Position numbers and translations under genes: made by a program
Notes under the pieces: generated by a model
What the model saw: the letters and a program-made list of their open reading frames with translations, nothing else
Database searches by the model: none
Told to the model about the DNA's origin: nothing
Shown here: one piece after another, positions 1 through 10,791 of the stretch
Position numbering within the stretch: the stretch's first letter is position 1
How the letters are laid out: each line of letters starts with the position of its first letter
NCBI GenBank assembly: GCA_905233135.1
Contig: CAJOCQ010000011.1
Span: forward strand, 101,465 to 165,464
DNA length: 64,000 bases
DNA from: an uncultured Selenomonadaceae bacterium
GTDB taxonomy: Bacteria > Bacillota > Negativicutes > Selenomonadales > Selenomonadaceae
Direction of reading: 5' to 3'

Positions 1-1643
1 ACGTTTTGCAATTCTTCAACGCTTGCTTTTGAAATTTTTTCGAGACTGCCGAAATAATTAATTAAATCACGCGCGGCGGCACTTCCTACGCCGAAAATTC
101 CAAGCCCCGTTAAAAGTTTTGCGGGAGAATTTTTTTTGCTTTCTTCGATTGCGGCTAAAACGTTATCGGTTGCCTTTGCCCGCCCGAAAATTTTTTTGTC
201 AATAAGTTCCTCGCGCAGATTTTTTAATTTGTAAATGTCAGAAATATTTTTAACAAAGCCCGCGTCAATCAGCGCAGAAATTGCACTTTCGCCGAGCCCT
301 TTAATATCCATCGCCGTGCGTCCTACAAAATTTAAAATGTGATTTTCCAACTGCGCAGGGCAATTCGGATTTATGCAACGAAAATCGGCGGCGTTGTCTT
401 CGCGCTGTAACTTGTGGTTGCAGACGGGACAATTTTCGGGAAATTTGAAAGGCGTTGAATCGGCGGGGCGTTTATCGAAATTGACGCCGCGCACCTTCGG
501 AATAATTTCGCCGCTCTTATAAACTTTGATTGTATCGCCAATGCGAATATCGAGCGCGTCAATAAAATCTTGATTATGCAAAGTTGCGCGTTCAACTTTC
601 GTACCGTTCAATAACACGGCGTCAAAAAGTGCAGTCGGTGTAATTCTGCCCGTGCGCCCGACGCTCAATTCAATTTTGCGCAAAACAGTTTCTTTTTCGT
701 CAGGCGGGTATTTGTAGGCAACCGCCCAACGCGGAAATTTTGAAGTTGCGCCCAAAATTTCACGCTGCGCGAAAGAATTTACCTTGACAACCGCGCCGTC
801 AATGTCATATTCCAAATTTGCGCGGTAACTGCCAATATTTTCAATCGCCGCCCAAACTTCCTCAAAAGTCTTGCAAACTTTGTACTGATGAATAATTTTA
901 ATTCCGTTGCGAACCATAAAATTATAGGCGTCAACGTGGCTTGAAATTTCCGCGCCGTCAATTTTCTGCAGATTGAAAACGAACATTGATAAATTTCGCT
1001 CTGCAACAATTCTGCTGTCAAGTTGACGAAGAGTTCCCGCCGCGCAATTTCGAGGATTGGCAAAAGTTTTTAAGCCCAATTTTTCTTGACGCAAATTCAC
1101 GGCGTCAAAAGTTTTTTTCGTCATATAAACTTCGCCGCGTATTTCAAAATATTTCGGCGCGTCAACAAGTTTTTGAACAACGTCCGAAATAACGCGGGCG
1201 TTTTCTGTAACGTCTTCGCCCAAAGTGCCGTCGCCGCGCGTTACAGCTTGTACAAGTTCGCCGTTTTCGTAGCGCAGAGCCAAGCTTAAGCCGTCAATTT
1301 TTTCTTCAACTACAAATTCAACTTCGCCGAGTTTTGAAATAGTATCGTTTACAAAATTTTCAACTTCGGCGCGGCTGAAAACGTCCTGCAACGATAACAT
1401 TTGCACATCGTGTTTAACAATTTTACCTGCGGTACGTTTGGCAGTGCCGCCAACTTTTTGCGTTGGAGAAGTTGCAGTTATAAATTCTGGAAATTCTTTT
1501 TCAATTTCCTTGAGGCGATTCATTAATTTATCAAATTCGTAATCTGAAATTTCGGGTGCGTCTTCGTCGTAATATTTTTTATTGTGGTACTTAATTTCTT
1601 TGCGGAGCTGAATCAATTCCGCCTTAATTTTTGAAATATCCAT
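1..1643 (-). CDS. ligA: NAD-dependent DNA ligase LigA (3' end outside window)
   Basis: Seals nicks in DNA using NAD+ during replication and repair. About 547 residues are visible and the reading frame runs off the left edge, so the C-terminal BRCT region is missing here. The adenylation motif EEKIDGLSLALRYENG contains the active-site lysine. The C-terminal half has a four-cysteine zinc site (CPVC followed by CINPNC) and then helix-hairpin-helix sequence (GLGIFGVG). The ATG lies 5 nt after the pcrA stop, and an AGGG Shine-Dalgarno sits inside the last pcrA codons, so pcrA and ligA are probably one transcript and translationally coupled. The pcrA-ligA order is common in Firmicutes. Confidence 0.95.
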   Translation of the reverse strand, partial: MDISKIKAELIQLRKEIKYHNKKYYDEDAPEISDYEFDKLMNRLKEIEKEFPEFITATSPTQKVGGTAKRTAGKIVKHDVQMLSLQDVFSRAEVENFVNDTISKLGEVEFVVEEKIDGLSLALRYENGELVQAVTRGDGTLGEDVTENARVISDVVQKLVDAPKYFEIRGEVYMTKKTFDAVNLRQEKLGLKTFANPRNCAAGTLRQLDSRIVAERNLSMFVFNLQKIDGAEISSHVDAYNFMVRNGIKIIHQYKVCKTFEEVWAAIENIGSYRANLEYDIDGAVVKVNSFAQREILGATSKFPRWAVAYKYPPDEKETVLRKIELSVGRTGRITPTALFDAVLLNGTKVERATLHNQDFIDALDIRIGDTIKVYKSGEIIPKVRGVNFDKRPADSTPFKFPENCPVCNHKLQREDNAADFRCINPNCPAQLENHILNFVGRTAMDIKGLGESAISALIDAGFVKNISDIYKLKNLREELIDKKIFGRAKATDNVLAAIEESKKNSPAKLLTGLGIFGVGSAAARDLINYFGSLEKISKASVEELQN

Positions 1644-1648
1644 AACAC

Positions 1649-3898
1649 TTACACCCTAGAAATTGGCGCAATTGTAGCTTTAATTTTCTTTTCGCCAATT
1701 TCGGGATTAGCAAAATTAATCGTCAAAATATCGTCGTCAATTTGCATAACTGTACCGAGTCCCCATTTTTTGTGCGAAACTGTATCGCCAACTTGCCAAT
1801 TAATGGCGGGCGCGTCAGTTTTTGTATCTGTAAAGGAAAAAATTTTAGTTTCTTGTTTAGGCGCGGGCGGCGCGGTTGTAGGATTTTTGGCGGCGTTCAT
1901 AGCTTGATTGAAATTGACGCTGCGGGGATTTCTTTCAGAAAAACTTGACATAACGTCTTGCGGAATTTCGCCGACAAAGCGGGAAATTTGCGTTTCATAG
2001 GAACGCCCGAAAGTTCGCCTTTCAGCGGCGGCAGTAAGATAAAGTTTCTTTTTGGCGCGCGTCATTGCAACGTAGCAAGCGCGGCGTTCTTCCTCAAGTT
2101 CTGTTAAAGAAATCATTGAAATTGAATGCGGCAAGAGCCCTTCTTCCATACCTGCAACAAAAACAACGGGGAACTCAAGCCCTTTTGCAGAATGAATCGT
2201 CATCAGCGAAACGCGCGAATTATCTTCGTCGAGCGCGTCAATATCCGCAACCAATGCAACGTGGTTAAGAAAATCTTCAAGCGTTGCGCCCGCGTTGGCG
2301 TCGTTAAATTCTTTTGCGCCGTTGACAAAGGAGCTTAAATTTTCTGCGCGAGCAATATTTTCTTCTTTAGTGCCTTCTTCGCCCTCGGTAATAGATTGCA
2401 AATAGCCGCTTTCTTTCAAAATAGCGTTGGTAAGCGCGGCAACAGGCAAGCCTTCATGCGCTGATGAAAAAGTTTCAATCATTGTTGCAAATTCGTGAAG
2501 TCTTTGCTTACACTTCGGCGAAAGTTGGGGAATTTGTGCCAAAGTTCTTTCTGAAAACACGGCGTCGAAAAGCGAAATATTTTTTTCGGCGGCGTAATTT
2601 TTCAAGCGTTCAAGATTTATCGGACCAATTCCGCGACGCGGCACATTGATAACGCGCAAAAAGCTTATATCATCGCGCGGATTTAAAACTAAACGCAGAT
2701 ACGCCAAAATATCCTTAATTTCTTTGCGTTCGTAAAATTTTATGCTGCCTACGATAATATAGGGAATGTCAGTTTGCATAAATCTTTCTTCAAAGGCGCG
2801 GGATTGGGAATTTGTGCGGTAAAGAATTGCAATATCTTTGTAGTTGAAATTTTCCTGCGTGACAAGGCGGCGAACTTCGCGCGAAATAAAGGACGCCTCC
2901 GCTCTGTCTGACAGGCAATGTATAAAATTAATTTTGCCGCCGAGTTCGTTTTCAGTCCAAAGAGTTTTTTCTTTGCGGTTGATATTGTTTTCAATAACGC
3001 TGTTAGCGGCGGTTAAAATATTTTTCGTGGAGCGGTAATTTTGTTCCAGCTTGATAACTTTTGCGTCGGGGTAATCTTTTTCAAAGTCCAAAATGTTTTG
3101 CATATTTGCGCCGCGAAAACCGTAAATGGATTGGTCGGCGTCGCCTACAACGCAAAGATTTTTGTACTTTGCGGCAAGATATTTTGTCAAGGTGTACTGC
3201 GCCATATTTGTATCTTGATATTCGTCAATTAAAATATATTTGAAACGCTCTTGATATTTTTCCAAAATTTCGGGGTGTTCCTTGAAAATTTTTACCATTA
3301 CAAAAATTAAGTCGTCGAAATCGAGCGCATTAATTTCAATCATTTTCTTTTCGTAAAGTTCATAAACATTGATTAAATTTTTTTCAAAATCGTTGCTGTC
3401 AATTTTGGTGGAAATAATTTCTTTGTACTTTGCGGAGTCGATTAATTTATTTTTCAAATCGGAAATTGAGTTATTGGCGTGCGAAAATCTTTCTGCGTCG
3501 AGGTTTAATTTATTGACACATTCGAGAATAATTTTTTTGCTGTCGGCGGTGTCGTAAATCAGATAATTTTTTTTGTAAGTTCCGCTTGACTCAATTTCAA
3601 CGCGCAAAATTTTGGCGCACATTGCGTGGAAAGTGCTGAGCCAAACTTTTTTTGCAGAATCGCCAATCATTTTTTCTGCGCGAGACTTCATTTCGTTGGC
3701 GGCTTTATTGGTGAAAGTTATCGCCAAAATATTATAGGGATTGACGCCGTGCGCCAACAAATTTGCAATTCGGCAAGTTAAAACTTTAGTTTTGCCGCTG
3801 CCCGCGCCCGCCATTACCAAAAGCGGACCTTCAAGGCAAGAAACTGCCTCTTTTTGTTCGGGGTTCAAGCCGGCAAATATTTTTTCTTCGTTATCCAA
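1649..3898 (-). CDS. pcrA: ATP-dependent DNA helicase PcrA/UvrD
   Basis: Superfamily 1A 3'-5' helicase of repair and replication restart. It has 749 residues, the usual PcrA length. Walker A is AGAGSGKT near residue 32, motif II is DEYQDTN, and the QNYRSTKNI and VSLMTIHSAKGLEFPVVF motifs follow. The C-terminus ends in a small beta domain with VGDTVSHKKWGLGTV, typical of PcrA and linked to RNA polymerase contact. The start is TTG at 3898, supported by an AAAGGAGG Shine-Dalgarno; no better ATG precedes it. It is followed directly by ligA. Confidence 0.96.
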   Translation of the reverse strand: MDNEEKIFAGLNPEQKEAVSCLEGPLLVMAGAGSGKTKVLTCRIANLLAHGVNPYNILAITFTNKAANEMKSRAEKMIGDSAKKVWLSTFHAMCAKILRVEIESSGTYKKNYLIYDTADSKKIILECVNKLNLDAERFSHANNSISDLKNKLIDSAKYKEIISTKIDSNDFEKNLINVYELYEKKMIEINALDFDDLIFVMVKIFKEHPEILEKYQERFKYILIDEYQDTNMAQYTLTKYLAAKYKNLCVVGDADQSIYGFRGANMQNILDFEKDYPDAKVIKLEQNYRSTKNILTAANSVIENNINRKEKTLWTENELGGKINFIHCLSDRAEASFISREVRRLVTQENFNYKDIAILYRTNSQSRAFEERFMQTDIPYIIVGSIKFYERKEIKDILAYLRLVLNPRDDISFLRVINVPRRGIGPINLERLKNYAAEKNISLFDAVFSERTLAQIPQLSPKCKQRLHEFATMIETFSSAHEGLPVAALTNAILKESGYLQSITEGEEGTKEENIARAENLSSFVNGAKEFNDANAGATLEDFLNHVALVADIDALDEDNSRVSLMTIHSAKGLEFPVVFVAGMEEGLLPHSISMISLTELEEERRACYVAMTRAKKKLYLTAAAERRTFGRSYETQISRFVGEIPQDVMSSFSERNPRSVNFNQAMNAAKNPTTAPPAPKQETKIFSFTDTKTDAPAINWQVGDTVSHKKWGLGTVMQIDDDILTINFANPEIGEKKIKATIAPISRV

Positions 3899-3962
3899 AA
3901 AATTTTCCTCCTTTGGAATTGGATTTTATATCTGTCTTATTAAAGTTATTTATTTTATTTTT

Positions 3963-4142
3963 AAATGTTCTTTCTTTTTTCCGAAGCAAAAAAAGAAAGA
4001 ACCAAAAAAAAAGTGCTTTTACAGAAATTGCGCCCGTTCAACTTTTTTCGCGTCGAGCGTTGCAGCAAGTGTACTTCTTCGCCGCGTTTTATTTTAGTTG
4101 CAACAAGGTAAGTAAGCGACAAAAAAAGGCGTGAACGGGCGA
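3963..4142 (+). repeat. Dispersed intergenic element A, copy 1
   Basis: Begins with a hairpin of TTCTTTC...GAAAGAA around a TCCGAAGC-type loop, followed by the arm GCGCCCGTTCA, about 95 nt of variable sequence, and the matching arm TGAACGGGCG. It fills the spacer between the kinase 3' end and the pcrA start and points against both genes. The arms differ from other copies by paired changes. Confidence 0.75.
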
Positions 4143-4184
4143 TTTGCACCATTTTTATTTTTTTATTTTAATTACCTCTTGCCT

Positions 4185-6410
4185 TTAATTGCGAAGAACT
4201 TTTTTTAATTCTTCCATAAGTTTTGAAATTTCAATAGGCTTGGCAATATGCCCGTTCATACCCGCGTTGTAGGCGGCTTTAATATCTTCGTCGAAGGCGT
4301 TGGCAGTCATCGCCAAAATTGGAATGTTCGCAAGGTTTTTATTTTCAAGTCGGCGAATAGTCGCCGTTGCCTCGTAGCCGTTCATTACGGGCATTTGCAC
4401 GTCCATTAAAACTACGTCAAAATAATTTGCGCCCTTCGACTGCAAAGTTTTAACGGCGTCTTCGCCATTTACGGCGGTTTCAACTTCAAAGCCGCTCATT
4501 TCCAACATTGCCGTTGCAATTTCCCTGTTCACGTCAATATCATCAACAAGCAAAATTTTTTTGCCGGCAATGTCTGAAATATCGTCATTTAGTTTTTCGT
4601 TTTGAAGTTGCCGCCCGACGGTGTTTAACAAAGTTTGATGAAGTTCGGAGCGAAAAACAGGCTTGTTGCAAAAAGCATTGACGCCCGCTTCAATCGCCTC
4701 TTCCTTAACAGAAATCCAATCGTACGCTGTCATTAAAATAACTGTAGGCTTATCGCCGACAAGCCGCCGAATTTGCCTAACAACTTCAATTCCGCCCAAA
4801 TCAGGGAGCTTCCAATCAATGACGTACACGCCGAATTTTTCGCCCATATCCGCCGAATGTTTTGCACGCAGTACCGCCTCTTTGCCAGAAAGTGTCCAAA
4901 TCGGTTTCATACCGAACGCAGATAACATTTTGGCAACGCCGTCGCAAGCGTCAAAATCATCGTCAACAACAAGCGCGTTAATCCCCTTCAATTCGGAAAT
5001 GCTGAAGTCCTTTTCTTCGTCCTGCGCGATTTTAAAATTTGCATTGACGATAAATTCAGAGCCCTTGCCGAGTTCGCTGACAACAGAAATTTTGCCGTGC
5101 ATAAGGTCAACAATTCTTTTAGTGATAGCCATACCTAAGCCCGTGCCTTGAATCCCGTTGATTGTGGAATTTCTTTCACGGGTAAAAGCCTCAAAAACCG
5201 TTGCCGCAAATTCGGGCGTCATACCCATCCCGTTATCTTTGACGCGAATTTCATAATTGCCATAACCTTCAAGTGCGCCGTCGAGTTGCGAAATTTTTAC
5301 AAAAATTTTTCCGCCGGCTTGCGTATATTTAATTGCGTTGGATAAAAGATTTAACAAAATCTGATTCAGGCGCAATTTGTCGCAGATAATATTTTCATTG
5401 GTAACGCCGACCGCGTCCATAAAAAGTTCTTGCTGTTTCGCCTCCGCCTGCCCGATTATGATTGTGTTTAAATCGTGCAAAATTTTCGGCAAGCTGCAAA
5501 TTGATTCGTCAAGCTCAATCTTGCCGCTTTCAATCCTTGACATTTCGAGTACGTCATTTATAAGAGAAAGTAAATGCTGGCTTGACGCCTTAATTTTCGA
5601 CAGATATTCAGAAACTTTTACAACGTCGCCAACGTCCTTTAACGCCAAATCGGTAAAGCCAATAATAGCATTCATCGGCGTCCTTATATCGTGGCTCATT
5701 GAAGAAAGAAAGGCAGTTTTGGCGCGTGATTTTTCTTCGGCGGCGAGTTTTTCTTTTTCGAGATTTAAAATTTTTTCCTGCGCGAAACTTTCATTGAAAT
5801 TTATAAAAATAAAAATATCTGCAAGAGTCAAGCCGTAAAAAAGCGGCAAGTTGCAACCTTCGCAAATTATAAAAGCAAGCGGGAACGCCGCAATTATTTT
5901 TGAATTGTTAAGTTGTTCCTTGAAAATTTTTTGGCGGTTGCGGTAGAAAAATAAAAGCAACGCGGCGACAGGGTACGCGCAATTTATCAGCAACATTAAA
6001 TTAAAAAGTGCGCCGAATGTTACCAAAGAATTTTCAACGCCGAAATATAAATTTGTAAGCGGCGTTGTTACAAGCAATAAAAAATTCAGCAGGAACGGCA
6101 AAATTATAAATATTCGGCGTTTAGGATTTTTCAGGTTATCGGATTTTTGATAAAGTTCCAAAAAGAAAAAAATTCTGAACGCCAAAAATTCCAGCAAGCC
6201 GAAATTTAAAATTTTTATAAAATAAATTGCCGTGTCATTTTGCGGAATAAAAATTTCAATCGCGCAGGTTACGAAGTACGCAAGCTGAATTTTTAAAATT
6301 TGCGTGAAATTTTTTTGCAGGGCGGTTTCAGCAAAATAAATTTGTTTGTAAAGCAGAACAGCAACCGCCGCCGCGCAAAATGCAACAGCGTAAATATAAT
6401 TCAGTTCCAT
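4185..6410 (-). CDS. Hybrid sensor histidine kinase with two receiver domains
   Basis: Membrane-bound sensory kinase of 741 residues. Residues 1-205 hold about seven hydrophobic segments with little periplasmic sequence, so the sensor is probably membrane-embedded. A short coiled linker leads to the H-box [17 protein letters not shown], with the phospho-accepting His near residue 240. The ATPase domain follows ([24 protein letters not shown]). The first receiver has VVDDD and VIDWKLPD; the second has [11 protein letters not shown], the acceptor aspartate in [11 protein letters not shown], and a C-terminal lysine in HIAKPI. No output domain is present, so a separate phosphotransfer protein or regulator is expected. 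The signal sensed cannot be read from the sequence. Confidence 0.92.
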   Translation of the reverse strand: MELNYIYAVAFCAAAVAVLLYKQIYFAETALQKNFTQILKIQLAYFVTCAIEIFIPQNDTAIYFIKILNFGLLEFLAFRIFFFLELYQKSDNLKNPKRRIFIILPFLLNFLLLVTTPLTNLYFGVENSLVTFGALFNLMLLINCAYPVAALLLFFYRNRQKIFKEQLNNSKIIAAFPLAFIICEGCNLPLFYGLTLADIFIFINFNESFAQEKILNLEKEKLAAEEKSRAKTAFLSSMSHDIRTPMNAIIGFTDLALKDVGDVVKVSEYLSKIKASSQHLLSLINDVLEMSRIESGKIELDESICSLPKILHDLNTIIIGQAEAKQQELFMDAVGVTNENIICDKLRLNQILLNLLSNAIKYTQAGGKIFVKISQLDGALEGYGNYEIRVKDNGMGMTPEFAATVFEAFTRERNSTINGIQGTGLGMAITKRIVDLMHGKISVVSELGKGSEFIVNANFKIAQDEEKDFSISELKGINALVVDDDFDACDGVAKMLSAFGMKPIWTLSGKEAVLRAKHSADMGEKFGVYVIDWKLPDLGGIEVVRQIRRLVGDKPTVILMTAYDWISVKEEAIEAGVNAFCNKPVFRSELHQTLLNTVGRQLQNEKLNDDISDIAGKKILLVDDIDVNREIATAMLEMSGFEVETAVNGEDAVKTLQSKGANYFDVVLMDVQMPVMNGYEATATIRRLENKNLANIPILAMTANAFDEDIKAAYNAGMNGHIAKPIEISKLMEELKKVLRN

Positions 6411-6425
6411 AATCTAAAATCCCAA

Positions 6426-7058
6426 TCACGGCGATTGAAGGTCAATAAACAAAATTTCGCCGTCATCAAAAGTCAGAAAGTCTTGAGAAATATCAATAAT
6501 TTTTTTGCCGCCGAGCGTGTCGCCAATTTCGAGAATCAGATTTTCGGCGGCAGAATTTTTATCATTAGAAATCATTTGAATAAGTGCAGATTTTTTATAG
6601 CCGACAATGGCAGTACCGCGCAGAATAAATTTTTCAGAAAGTTTAGGTTGCTCCTGCGCGACGGGCGGAATAATAACAGGTTGAACAGTTGGAATTTCGG
6701 CGGGCGAGGGAGTTTCAATTTTTTCTTTTTGAGGAACTTTGAAAGGGTCGTGAACGACTAATTCTTCAGAATTTGCGCCGAGAACAACAGTAATATTTTT
6801 ATCGGCGGAAGAATTTTTGGCGTTTTTGACGGCGACAACTTTTTTATCGTTGGCAACAGGCGCTGGCGTTTCAACATTTTCAACATTTTCGACGGGCGCG
6901 GGATTTTCCGCAATATTAACTTGTTCGCCTCCGCTGTCATCGCTGAAAAACAAAGCTACCGCCGCAATAAAACAAATTAAAAGCCCGCCGAATCGCAAGG
7001 GATTTTCTTTTAATTCGTTTAAATCTTTCTGCCAAAAATTTTTGAGTTTATCGGACAT
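6426..7058 (-). CDS. Single-pass membrane protein with GspC/PilP-like C-terminal domain
   Basis: 210 residues. A short basic cytoplasmic N-terminus and one membrane helix (residues 24-40) are followed by a Pro/Val/Asn-rich periplasmic linker. The last ~70 residues have the pattern of the homology region of GspC/PilP proteins (FILRGTAIVGYKKSALI, then a GDTLGGKKIIDIS segment and a beta strand). In those families this domain joins inner-membrane machinery to an outer-membrane secretin. No secretion or pilus genes are adjacent, so the role is open. It sits 15 nt upstream of the kinase in the same direction. Function is inferred from pattern only. Confidence 0.6.
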   Translation of the reverse strand: MSDKLKNFWQKDLNELKENPLRFGGLLICFIAAVALFFSDDSGGEQVNIAENPAPVENVENVETPAPVANDKKVVAVKNAKNSSADKNITVVLGANSEELVVHDPFKVPQKEKIETPSPAEIPTVQPVIIPPVAQEQPKLSEKFILRGTAIVGYKKSALIQMISNDKNSAAENLILEIGDTLGGKKIIDISQDFLTFDDGEILFIDLQSP

Positions 7059-7091
7059 TAATTAAACTCCTGAAAATTTTTTATATAAAAT

Positions 7092-7144
7092 GGAGGGCGC
7101 ACAGGACGTGCGCCCCGTAATGCGCAGGATGCGCGGCAAATTTC
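7092..7144 (+). repeat. Dispersed element B, copy 1
   Basis: Contains the palindrome GGGCGCACAGGACGTGCGCCC followed by TGCGCAGGATGCGCGGCAAA. Related sequence occurs near 13.7 kb, 27.6 kb and 46.8 kb, always in intergenic DNA and close to a copy of element A. Confidence 0.65.
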
Positions 7145-7190
7145 TAATTTGTTAAATTAAAATTGCAACCGGTTAATGCCGGTAATATCC

Positions 7191-7367
7191 GCCCGTCATT
7201 AAAGCCGCAGCTTGTCCTTTTTTAGAAGCGTGGGAAAAAGTTTGCGCCCCAAAGGGGGCATCCTGTTACCAAGAGCGTTCCGAAACCGAGCGGCCCTGAC
7301 GGGCGAAAAAAAGCACTTTTTCTTTGGTTCTTTCTTTTTTTGCTTCGGAAAAAAGAAAGAACATTTA
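7191..7367 (-). repeat. Dispersed intergenic element A, copy 2
   Basis: Read on the minus strand it starts just after pyrG with the TTCTTTC/GAAAGAA hairpin, then GCCCGTCAGGGCCGCTCGG, a CCCCTTTGGGG inner hairpin, and ends with GCTGCGGCTTTAATGACGGG. Its interior is clearly homologous to copy 9 at 61 kb. Confidence 0.8.
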
Positions 7368-7397
7368 ATATTTAAAAATTAAATAATAGAAAAAATT

Positions 7398-9115
<1,718 letters not shown>

Positions 9116-9119
<4 letters not shown>

Positions 9120-9421
9120 TCTTCTTCAGATTTATCAAATTGCGAAAGTGATTTACGAGTTGCGCCGCGCTTTTTAACGTCGGGCGGATTCCATTCGGCG
9201 AGCCCCCATTTGCCGTCGGCAATATGTTGAAAGCGGCTATCCATATTTATCATTGTGTACACTTCGGAAATTGCCGCCGCCTCATTCTGCAACGATTTAT
9301 TTTTCTTTTTGAGAACGTCCAAAATTAAATCTCTGTAAAAAATCGGATTATCTTTGCCCGCGTCATTCAAAATTTTGTACGCTAAATCCAATTCTGTCAT
9401 TTCTTCAAAATCTTTAGCCAA
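9116..9421 (-). CDS. rpoE: RNA polymerase delta subunit-like HARE-HTH protein
   Basis: A 101-residue protein with the HARE-HTH winged-helix domain found at the N-terminus of RNA polymerase delta: TELDLAYKILNDAGK, then YRDLILDVLKKK, and the WGLAEWNP end motif. It has only a brief charged tail, unlike the long acidic tail of Bacillus delta. Position just upstream of pyrG supports the assignment. The start is TTG at 9421 with an AAAGGAAG Shine-Dalgarno. In Bacillus delta promotes recycling of RNA polymerase; whether this short form does so is not known. Confidence 0.8.
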
Positions 9422-9447
9422 TGAAAAAACTTCCTTTCAGTCAGTTT

Positions 9448-9532
9448 TAGGGTTCCAAGGTTCCAGTGGAAAGGGAAGAGGGATTTGTAATTTTCACTAA
9501 TCCCTATATCCTTTGAACCCTTGAACCCTTAA
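9448..9532. repeat. Spacer repeat C, copy 2
   Basis: GGGTTCCAAGGTTCCAG at one end and TTGAACCCTTGAACCC at the other, with AGGGAAGAGGGATT and AATCCCTATATCC between, giving a long imperfect hairpin in the spacer between the L,D-transpeptidase gene and rpoE. Confidence 0.7.
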
Positions 9533-10209
9533 ACAGAGCCGCCTAAATTTTCAAGCGAATCAATAACAACAACGCAATTTGGCTTCACGTTATGCATAAC
9601 GAAAAGCATTTTAGCTTCAGGAATTGCAACGCAGCCGCCCGTCCAAGTTTTTTTATCGCCGAGACAGTGCAGGAAAATCGCCGAGCCTTTGCCCGCCGTG
9701 CCCTGTTCGTTGTAGCTGATATTCAAGCAGTAAATATAATTCAGGTTGTAATCAATCAAATGTTCGCTGTCAGCTTTATTGAGCGCGGGAAAATCTTTAA
9801 TGTTTACCATTTCGTTATACTTGTATTTGGCGTCGCCGCTCCAATAAATATTTTCGTCAACTTGAGTATAAGGTAAGCGGCAACCGGGATTGGTTGCAAT
9901 ACCGAACGCCTTTGTAAAATAAAAAGTTCCAACGGGCGTTTTGTTATCGCCTTCCCTGGTTTTGCCGAGCCCTTCTTTGCCTATAAAGCCAGGCGTTGAC
10001 ATAATTTGTTGCCAGTTGCCGTAAGCGTCTTTTTCGTGCATAGAAATCCAAGCGGTAGTTTTTTCGCCGACCTGAGCGACTACAAAAAGTTGATTGGCAT
10101 TTTGAGCGGCGGGCAAATTTTTAATCCATTGCGGCGACTCCTGCGCGAAAACTTTATTAATTAACAAAAAATTCACCACCAACATTAACGCAAAAAATTT
10201 TTTTAACAA
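9529..10209 (-). CDS. Secreted L,D-transpeptidase (YkuD family)
   Basis: 226 residues with a signal peptide (about residues 1-22, ending NKVFAQ). The YkuD domain has GDNKTPVGTFYF near the middle and the catalytic segment FLHCLGDKKTWTGGCVAIP, where the His and Cys match the H...GC active site; the usual SHGC is here TGGC. Such enzymes form 3-3 peptidoglycan cross-links or attach proteins to the wall; a few YkuD relatives do other chemistry. The start is TTG at 10209 after AAGGAG. It is the last gene of the minus-strand group before rpoE, separated by a type C repeat. Confidence 0.85.
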   Translation of the reverse strand: MLKKFFALMLVVNFLLINKVFAQESPQWIKNLPAAQNANQLFVVAQVGEKTTAWISMHEKDAYGNWQQIMSTPGFIGKEGLGKTREGDNKTPVGTFYFTKAFGIATNPGCRLPYTQVDENIYWSGDAKYKYNEMVNIKDFPALNKADSEHLIDYNLNYIYCLNISYNEQGTAGKGSAIFLHCLGDKKTWTGGCVAIPEAKMLFVMHNVKPNCVVVIDSLENLGGSV

Positions 10210-10234
10210 GTCAAAAACTCCTTAAGTAAATTTT

Positions 10235-10778
10235 TTATTGCGGATTAATTTTCACCATCATTACAATATTAAAATATTTGTCGTCAATTCGCACTTAGTC
10301 ACGGAATAAGCCCTCATGAACAAAGCCGGCTTTTTCGTAACTTCTTATAGCCTGCTTGTTACTTTCAAACGCCCGCAAAAAAATTTTGTGCAAATTCAAA
10401 GTTTCAAAGCCGTATTGACAAATTAATTTGCAAGATTCAGTACCGTACCCGCGATTAACAGTCTCATCAACGCCTATAAAAATTCCAAATTCTGCCTTGT
10501 TATGGTTGTAGTCAATATCCCGCAAATAAGTCGAGCCAATATCTTTTCCCGTTGAATTTTCGACAATAATAAATTGAATTGCCTTGCCTGTTTCAATCAT
10601 TGTCTCAACCCACTTCAAATGCCCTTCGCGGGTAAAAAGTTTTTGGTAGATAAAATTATTGCGAACGCGGGGATTATTGCGCCATTGAATAATATTTTCT
10701 GTATCAGAAATTTCCATTAGGCGCAATGCTATAATACCCCCCCCCGTTTTTGGAAGCGCAATTTAACTCAAATGACAT
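10235..10778 (-). pseudogene. GNAT acetyltransferase gene, out of frame at a G9 tract and with an internal stop
   Basis: The main frame (10295-10726) reads as a RimJ/PseH-like N-acetyltransferase (IIQWRNNPRVRNNF, RGYGTESCKLICQYGFE, KAGFVHEGLFRD). Two features interrupt it. First, the natural ATG at 10778 has a good AAGGAG site and lies 14 nt after argS, but the frame is shifted by one at a run of nine G (10737-10745); with eight G it would read continuously into IIALRLMEISDTE. Second, a TAA at 10295-10297 stops the protein, yet the next 19 codons read VRIDDKYFNIVMMVKINPQ, which fits the usual C-terminus, before the next stop at 10235. The gene is therefore phase-variable, decayed, or affected by sequencing errors. 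PseH-type enzymes acetylate sugars for surface or flagellin glycans; the substrate here is unknown. Confidence 0.8.
10737..10745 (-). repeat. G9 homopolymer in a coding region
   Basis: Nine consecutive G on the coding strand, about 33 nt inside the acetyltransferase gene counted from the ATG at 10778. The present length puts the gene out of frame; loss of one G would restore it. Such tracts change length by slippage in phase-variable genes of other bacteria. Confidence 0.85.
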
Positions 10779-10791
10779 AGTAAAAAACTCC

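Noticed and set aside
3963..4142. Element A hairpin as an ordinary Rho-independent terminator
   Set aside because: The stem is mostly A-T without a G/C core, is followed by A-rich rather than T-rich sequence, and copies occur in either orientation relative to genes.
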